The notes below the pieces were generated by a model, which saw only the letters and a list, made by a program, of their open reading frames with translations, searched no databases and was not told the DNA's origin. Positions 58,201 through 64,000 of a stretch of DNA of 64,000 bases are shown here, one piece after another. The position numbers and the translations under genes were made by a program. The DNA comes from Nautilus pompilius (lineage: Eukaryota; Mollusca; Cephalopoda; Nautilida; Nautilidae), in contig JACATO010000629.1 of assembly GCA_018389105.1 (NCBI GenBank), forward strand, positions 372,001 to 436,000, read 5' to 3'. Numbering within the stretch: position 1 is the stretch's first letter; each line of letters opens with the position of its first letter.

Positions 58201-60892
58201 CTACTGTCAAGAGATGGGTGTTATCTACAGTCTATTGTCTGTTATTTCTCTGAAAGGAGTGGGAGGCGGAATATGGAAGAAAGTCGGTCGTCGCTGCACA
58301 TTGAAATTAAACTTCATACTTCGATTAGAAAACAAACAAACAGGTACTTCTCATATAGTTTCTACTTGGAAATCAAAGCGCTGTCTCCATCACTGAGGCG
58401 ACAGAGAAGGCACCGGTTGGGGGTCAGTATTTGGGGGTTTTGTTCGATCGAGCCGTCGTAGCTTGGCTTGTGCGAAGACTCCGACACAGAAGGTTAGAAA
58501 AAGATGCTACCGATTTCGCCTTGATCTCGTCGGGTCTTCCATCATCCGTTAGCGCAATCACGCTTCTAATGGGCGAGCGTAAGTCGTATTAGATGGGTTT
58601 TTTTTAAATTATTAGTACTAGTAGTACCAGTTATTGCTATTAGTAAGAAGTAATACTATTAGTTGTGTAACAGTATTAAAAGTAGTAAATTTTAAAAAAG
58701 CTGATGGTCAACATAGATTTTCCAGTGGTATTAGAATTGTGCTTTACTTACCATTTATGCTTTTCCGTTTGCTGTAAGAGCTACTAATTACTTTGTACCA
58801 GACATTCACCTGTCTTCGGTAAGCTACAAACGAGCTGCGAGAATTGGGTTGTTGGCAGTAGTAGATTTCCGTCGATCTACCTGGCGTAAAAACACCGGGT
58901 CGATAAGAGATGATTAGCAGAAGCGTATGTATAGTTTCCGATGAGGCTACTGTTGTCGGATGATCGGGCGATGTGATTCGTCAAGAAGTTAACCTTAGAA
59001 AGAGACCGGCGCGCACTGATCTGTACACGCGAAAGTGATTTGTTCTCTCTCTCTCTTCTTCTTCTAAGCGTAGCTTTCCCGCTCTTCACGGTTCTTCGTC
59101 AGTAGAAATTCTTGCGCGTAACTACATGGACCAGGGAGGGGGGGAGGTGTGTCGCTGAAAGCTGACTTCGCACTTTCCAAAGCGGGGGTCGCGATAAGAT
59201 GCTTGCGGCAGCTCCAATAACCTTTTTCTTCTACCTGCTGAGCGGGCGGATGATTCAAGACGAGTTTCTGCTGATGCGAAAAGTAAAAACAAATAGGCAT
59301 CCAATCCCAGAATCCCATCTGTCGCCATCACTGCTACGAGAACACGCTAGAGGTTTATAACGCAGCCTGTCTGGTGAATGGGGCATTTAAATAAAAGCCT
59401 TTGCACTTTAAAGAGAAACAAAATCTTACCAACTAAACGGTGTTTATATATATATATATTGCTGTTGTCCTCGGCGGCCAAAGATATGGCTGCCATCCGG
59501 CATCCATCCCACAACCTCTACCCCGTGCTCCAGTGGTGGGCATGCGCAGAACAATGGCAGCAAGAGACAACGAACTTGTCGGAGGGGACTTTTATTTATT
59601 AAAAAAAAAAGTTTTGATTACGTTTAATGTCCTTTGCGTGGTTTGTTTTCAGTCCCTCTGCAGAGGCACCCAGAAATGCGCAGTTCTCCTTTATTTGGGG
59701 ACGGGGAGGGGTGTCATGGATTCTGTTCTCAGCATTACGCACCCGATCGAGGCAGATGGTACAGGGAAAACCGGGAGTTTATAGCTGAACCGCTATAAGC
59801 AGACGATCGCTTGGGGCAGTACGCTTAATCAGGAAACAGTGACACGTAACTTTAATTGGGGAGGGGTGTGATGAAGGGACGAGAAAGATAACGGTTAATA
59901 CTACTCTATCGAGAGGGCAACCACTGAAACACCCGGTAATTCAACACTTTCTTGACTTGTATCCGGTAAATTCTAAGATGAGCATGAATTTTGCATCCTT
60001 CATTTGCTAAGATTCAAAACAAAAATATTGTTGTTCTGACCATCTCTGATATATAACTGAGATCAGTCTCTTTTCTTCTGGGGATCTTACAAAAAGAGTC
60101 AAAGTCCGTCGGTAACCGTGGGCTAATTTCTTCTTTAAAGGCGACAAGAAATACGGTAAAATTCACATTAAAAACCAAGAGAAAACAACAGACAACCAGT
60201 CTCCCCTACATCCCTATTTCAAAAAAGGAATCAACGATAGCTACAAACGGAAAGCTGTGGGGGCTGCACTTTCAATCAAGATGAACTTTCTCGAAGCTAT
60301 TAACAAAATGTTTCCCCTTTTTTTAAACCCGAGATTCCCTTTTAATGCGCTGTTTTCTTTGTCAACGACGTCAGCTTATTATGTAAAATAATATCATTTA
60401 TACGTTTTTGTTGTTGTTGTTGTTTTTATTTTCCTGATTATTATTCACTCGGAACATTTGGTGGAAACGCTTCATGACGCTGTTGTATCAGACGAAGGCG
60501 AAACAGTTTCCTTTTCTACGGAGCCGGGGTCCAAAATTTTCATAACCCGAAGCGGAGCTTAACGGTGGAAAGTGAAAGTCATAGAAAAGGCGCCTCGGCT
60601 CCGGAAGCTTCGGGTGACCAATTCTTGTACCCCCAACCCCACCCAAAAAAACCCTCTCCTCTCGCAGCTCTATCCTCTCTCTCTTATATAAGTCTCTTCT
60701 CCCTCTCTCTCTCTCCCCTCTCCTCTCTCTCATCCTCTCTCTCCCCTCTTCTCTCTTCTCCTTCTCCCTCTCTCTCCTCTACCTTCCCTCTCTCTCCCTC
60801 TCCCATCTCTCTCTCTGCTCTCTATCTCTCTCTCTTCTCCTCTCGCTCTCTCTCTCTCTCTCCCTCTCGTCTCTCTCTCCCTCTCTCTCTCT

Positions 60893-60943
<51 letters not shown>

Positions 60944-62280
60944 TCCCTCTCTCTCTCTCTCCCTCTCCCTCTCTTCTCTCTCTCTCTCTTTTTTTTTCTT
61001 TCTAAACAAGCTGGCAAAATCTGGAATCGGGCTGAACGCTCGCGCGATGCGGGCTTGTGTACGTTCTTCATGGTTAGCTATCAGGAGTGACACCTATTTC
61101 TCTCATCTTGTCCGTTGAAATTAAAGCTGTCAGTCCGTGGCGAAGTGATGTTGGTTCGCGTTGACATACGCTTTACCGTGTCGGCCTTTAATTAAAAAAA
61201 AAAAGACTTATTTCGATCTTGTGACTTTAATTCTAACACGAGAACAAACTGTGGTTTACACTTCCATCGTTTTAAATTCCCTTTTCTCCTTCACCGCGGC
61301 CCTGAAAAGTTGACATATACATATGCATCTCATTTGTTTGTTGAACAACCCAAGTAAATCACCGATGCATTCTTCTCCGCGGACAGGCACCAACCAATCT
61401 AATCTACCCTGACTGCTGAGTCTTGTGGCGTGGATCGGAAGAGACAAGAACAATGTGGTTTCCGGTCACTTAAACGAAAACGATATCGTTTATTGTTCGC
61501 GCTTTAGAAACAACCTTTTCTTTTTTAAAAAAAAAAGTTAATTGTAAGCTATTTGGGGACTTCTTGACCAGCCCCTATGCCGACTTTCGAAGTTCGCGGA
61601 CGTTTTACGGTAGTGAGCTGAAGGAGGGAGGGCGTTGGATATTAGACTTGGTAGCCAAGCGGGCTACCTGGGTATGGTAGGGGCTCAAGCAATGGTGGGA
61701 GGTGCATGCCAGTTGTGGTGTCGCCCTAGAAACTTTCGCCAATTGTACCCCAAAACCCCTCTGTGTAATGAACTTAGATCGGTTTCAGCTCCGGCTTTTC
61801 CAGTTGGTTACGAGCGATTTAGCGGGCATGTTCAGAGCCCGAGAGTTTCGCTGTTGATTTAAGGTGGCCCTTCCAGAGAGACTCGAGTGTCCGCCTCACT
61901 CTGTACAGCTGTTCCTCCGCAAGTCTTCTGTTTTCTAGGGACCTTGTGGCAGGTACATCGATACACGGGAACGACCGTTTCTACAGAATAAGACGACGAT
62001 CGCGGATGCTGGCCACGTCTACCGCCCAGCTCAAGCTTCAGGTTCGGGAATCTCTTTTCATTAAGCAAGCGCAGCTTTAGTTCAGAGATAACAGAGATTT
62101 CACCCCCCCCCCCCCTCCTCCGATTCTCCGTTATTGTTCCCATATTTATCTACCCTGTTTTACGGTTATCGCGGAAAGGATAACAAACAATAGGCGTTCA
62201 AGCCACCATAATTTGTTATCGATTTAAACCTAATCACGAGAAGATTTCGAAATATTAAATAAATAAATTAAAAAAAACAA
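58200..62280. other. Region without a recognised gene
   Basis: AT-rich and GC-rich patches alternate. Contents: a (TA)n run near 59447-59460, a long pyrimidine tract (60654-61003), and an A-box-like TAGCCAAGCGG at about 61651 that may mark another SINE head. The open frames here are short or low complexity. Confidence 0.4.
60654..61003. repeat. Long polypyrimidine (CT)n-rich tract
   Basis: About 350 bases almost purely C and T on the plus strand, dominated by CT dinucleotides, with mirror symmetry in parts. The frames through it (Ser/Leu/Pro on plus, Arg/Glu on minus) are by-products of the repeat. Confidence 0.95.
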
Positions 62281-62289
62281 CAGTTAACC

Positions 62290-62480
62290 GGGCAGAAAGT
62301 CCCGTTGGCACAGTGCTACGGTCGAGTTTCGTTCGAATTCCGCGTGGCGGCGTTTCGGTATGGCGTGTACGTCGTCCCTGTTTGTCTCCGCTTGGTTTCG
62401 AAAACTGACGCCAGGTGGTGGACGTGGGCTTCTCCGGCGTACGGGTTCGGGGGAAAAACACAGGAAAACGATGGATCAAA
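62290..62480 (+). mobile_element. SINE-like repeat with A and B boxes
   Basis: TTGGCACAGTGCTA (A-box-like, about 62305) and GTTCGAATTCCGCG (B-box-like, about 62330) have tRNA-like spacing. They are followed by a GTGGGCTTCTCCGGCG segment resembling the shared SINE motif near 30220, and an A-rich end near 62455. Confidence 0.45.
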
Positions 62481-62873
62481 TTGCTTAAGGTTAACGGAAA
62501 AAAAAGCAATGACGGCTTTATTTTTTCTTTTTTCTTTGAGTAGCTGTTAGATATCGTCTGATTGTGTGTCCGGCCTCTTGTCTCAGCCGGGAATTTTGTT
62601 CGAAAAACGAAACTAATCTTCGAGTGGAGATATTTTGCTTGGCGCAGACGACCGCCGAGGTAAGAGGATGTGCCTTGGGCTAATCCGAGCCCCCCCCACT
62701 TTTCCAAGTCTGATACCAGGAACCAACCGAAACCCGTAAGGGTTTTCCAGTTACAGAAACAGGTGGTGGACATCTCGTGCTACATTACTGCTGGCCGCAG
62801 GTGAGACGTGTGCGGAGACTTAAGGGCGGCGGGGCCCCATCGCTTGGTGGTCTGCAGCCTGCTGGCTACAGGA

Positions 62874-63337
62874 ATGGCGGAGACGGTGCCAATCGCGCTT
62901 GGATATCTTCCCGCAGCCAACCGTGGTGAGGGGTTCTACCATCGGAGGAGACCCGCCATCAGGGGAGATTCCACTCCAACATGGTCGGGGGGGGTTGTTG
63001 TTGGCTCCTTCAGAGACAAACCACTGCTATTCACAAGCGTAAAATCAAGTACTTAAACGGCTTCAACCTGGACGAGTTCTCTCTGAAGTCGGATCCTCGT
63101 CGGTTCACGTGTGATTCCATCACAGTGGCCCGTGGAAGGGACACTGTAAAGTACCCACGATATCTGCTCTCCGTGTGAAGGATTCTTTAGACCTCCTTTG
63201 CAGTTTACCTAAAGTAAAAGGAAAATTTCCTTTCTCTACGTCTGCAGTCACTACACCAATCTTCCTGACAGAGCTGTCTCTAGGAAAGGAGAATGAAGAT
63301 ATATCGGTTTGTCCAGTTCAACTTCCTCTTACTCAAG
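62874..63337 (+). CDS. Candidate first exons of an unrecognised gene (partial)
   Basis: An ATG in good context (GGAATGGCGG) opens MAETVPIALGYLPAANR, ending at a GTGAGG donor (exon 62874-62925, phase 1). An acceptor TCTGCAG at 63241-63247 opens a phase-1 exon 63248-63337 (TTPIFLTELSLGKENEDISV), ending at a GTAAAA donor in phase 1. A further phase-1 acceptor (CTTACAG) at 63776-63782 leads to VKSRSDYAVSYTDLINTMN. All joints fit, but no domain is recognised and chance fits are possible. The gene would run off the window. Confidence 0.25.
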
Positions 63338-64000
63338 GTAAAATATACCAACAACATTTAATATTTTTGTAACATTTAAATAAATGATTAGGGCCGACAG
63401 TTTATTTTAGCTGAACTAAACATGAAGATACAGAAGTTTACCTGGCACGGTCGACTACAGTGGAGGGAGATGTTTACTCCCACCGTTCTTCTGCCGCTGT
63501 AGCTGACATCAGTAGGGAAATAGTGACAATAGAAACATAGGCATCTATGAAGTCAGACGAATATTAGTTTAGATGTTTACAATCCTGTAATGTAGTAATG
63601 AAAATGTACTAATAGCGATACTGTGATTAAGTTTTCTTCTATTACTAATAGTCGATAATAAATATTGGAAAATTAGGAAATAGAATATTTTATTTATTAT
63701 ATTGAGTTGTCCTTTTTCTATCTTATTAAAAATATAAATAGCATCTATCCTTTGCGTTGCATATTAACTTATTACCTTACAGGTGTAAAGAGCAGGTCTG
63801 ATTATGCTGTATCCTACACTGACTTGATTAATACCATGAATATTTTATTTTTCCCTATTATATTCCTGCTTATTTGTATTTTCCACCGACATCTTTCATT
63901 CCACCGTAAATACATCCTAGTCTGATCCTATACTCAGCTGGTGTATCCAGGTATCTGCTGTTACCTCACAGAATCTGTCCAGCTGAACGACTAAGGTTTC

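Noticed and set aside
60565..61071. Ser-rich (plus) and Arg/Glu-rich (minus) proteins
   Set aside because: Both are translations of a CT/GA low-complexity tract.

Overview
The window is animal nuclear DNA: AT-rich, with split genes, GT-AG introns, tRNA-derived SINE-like repeats, cut-and-paste transposons and many microsatellites. Exon sizes, the PPIL4 sequence and a short inverted repeat that I remember from mollusc genomes point to a protostome, most likely a mollusc. That assignment is an inference.

Three protein-coding genes can be rebuilt exon by exon with matching splice phases. (1) 1689-6885, minus strand: a seven-exon Bcl-2 family gene of about 574 codons, closest in layout to BCL2L14 (Bcl-G). 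It has a long basic, low-complexity N-terminus, BH3-, BH1- and BH2-like motifs and no C-terminal membrane anchor. Its promoter at 7131-7192 has TATA, CCAAT and CRE elements. (2) 19593-29558, minus strand: cytosolic acetyl-CoA acetyltransferase (ACAT2-like), nine exons, about 394 residues, with one GC-AG intron and an apparent one-base deletion in exon 7. (3) 29865-43232, plus strand: PPIL4, a cyclophilin plus RRM splicing-associated protein, 13 exons, 488 residues. ACAT2 and PPIL4 are head to head, with start codons 306 bp apart, and probably share a bidirectional promoter.

Between genes (1) and (2) lies a strict 51-bp tandem array (11757-13275, 29 full core units). It is open on the minus strand because its period is a multiple of three. 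Around it are CpG-rich and microsatellite-rich stretches with no convincing gene.

Downstream of PPIL4, a non-coding segment of about 1.78 kb is present twice (44326-46104 and 50528-52307). The second copy was hit by a hAT transposon (52308-58147, 8-bp target duplication), and that hAT was itself hit by a Tigger/pogo element (53394-56158, TA target duplication). The sequence just past the hAT resumes the duplicated segment, so the events can be ordered: duplication, then hAT, then Tigger.

The last 5.8 kb (58200-64000) has GC-rich patches, a pyrimidine tract of about 350 bp, a SINE-like repeat, and possible first exons of an unrecognised plus-strand gene running off the end. I found no undescribed multi-gene system. 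The most unusual items are the 51-bp coding-frame array, the duplication with nested transposons, and the ACAT2 splice and frame anomalies.
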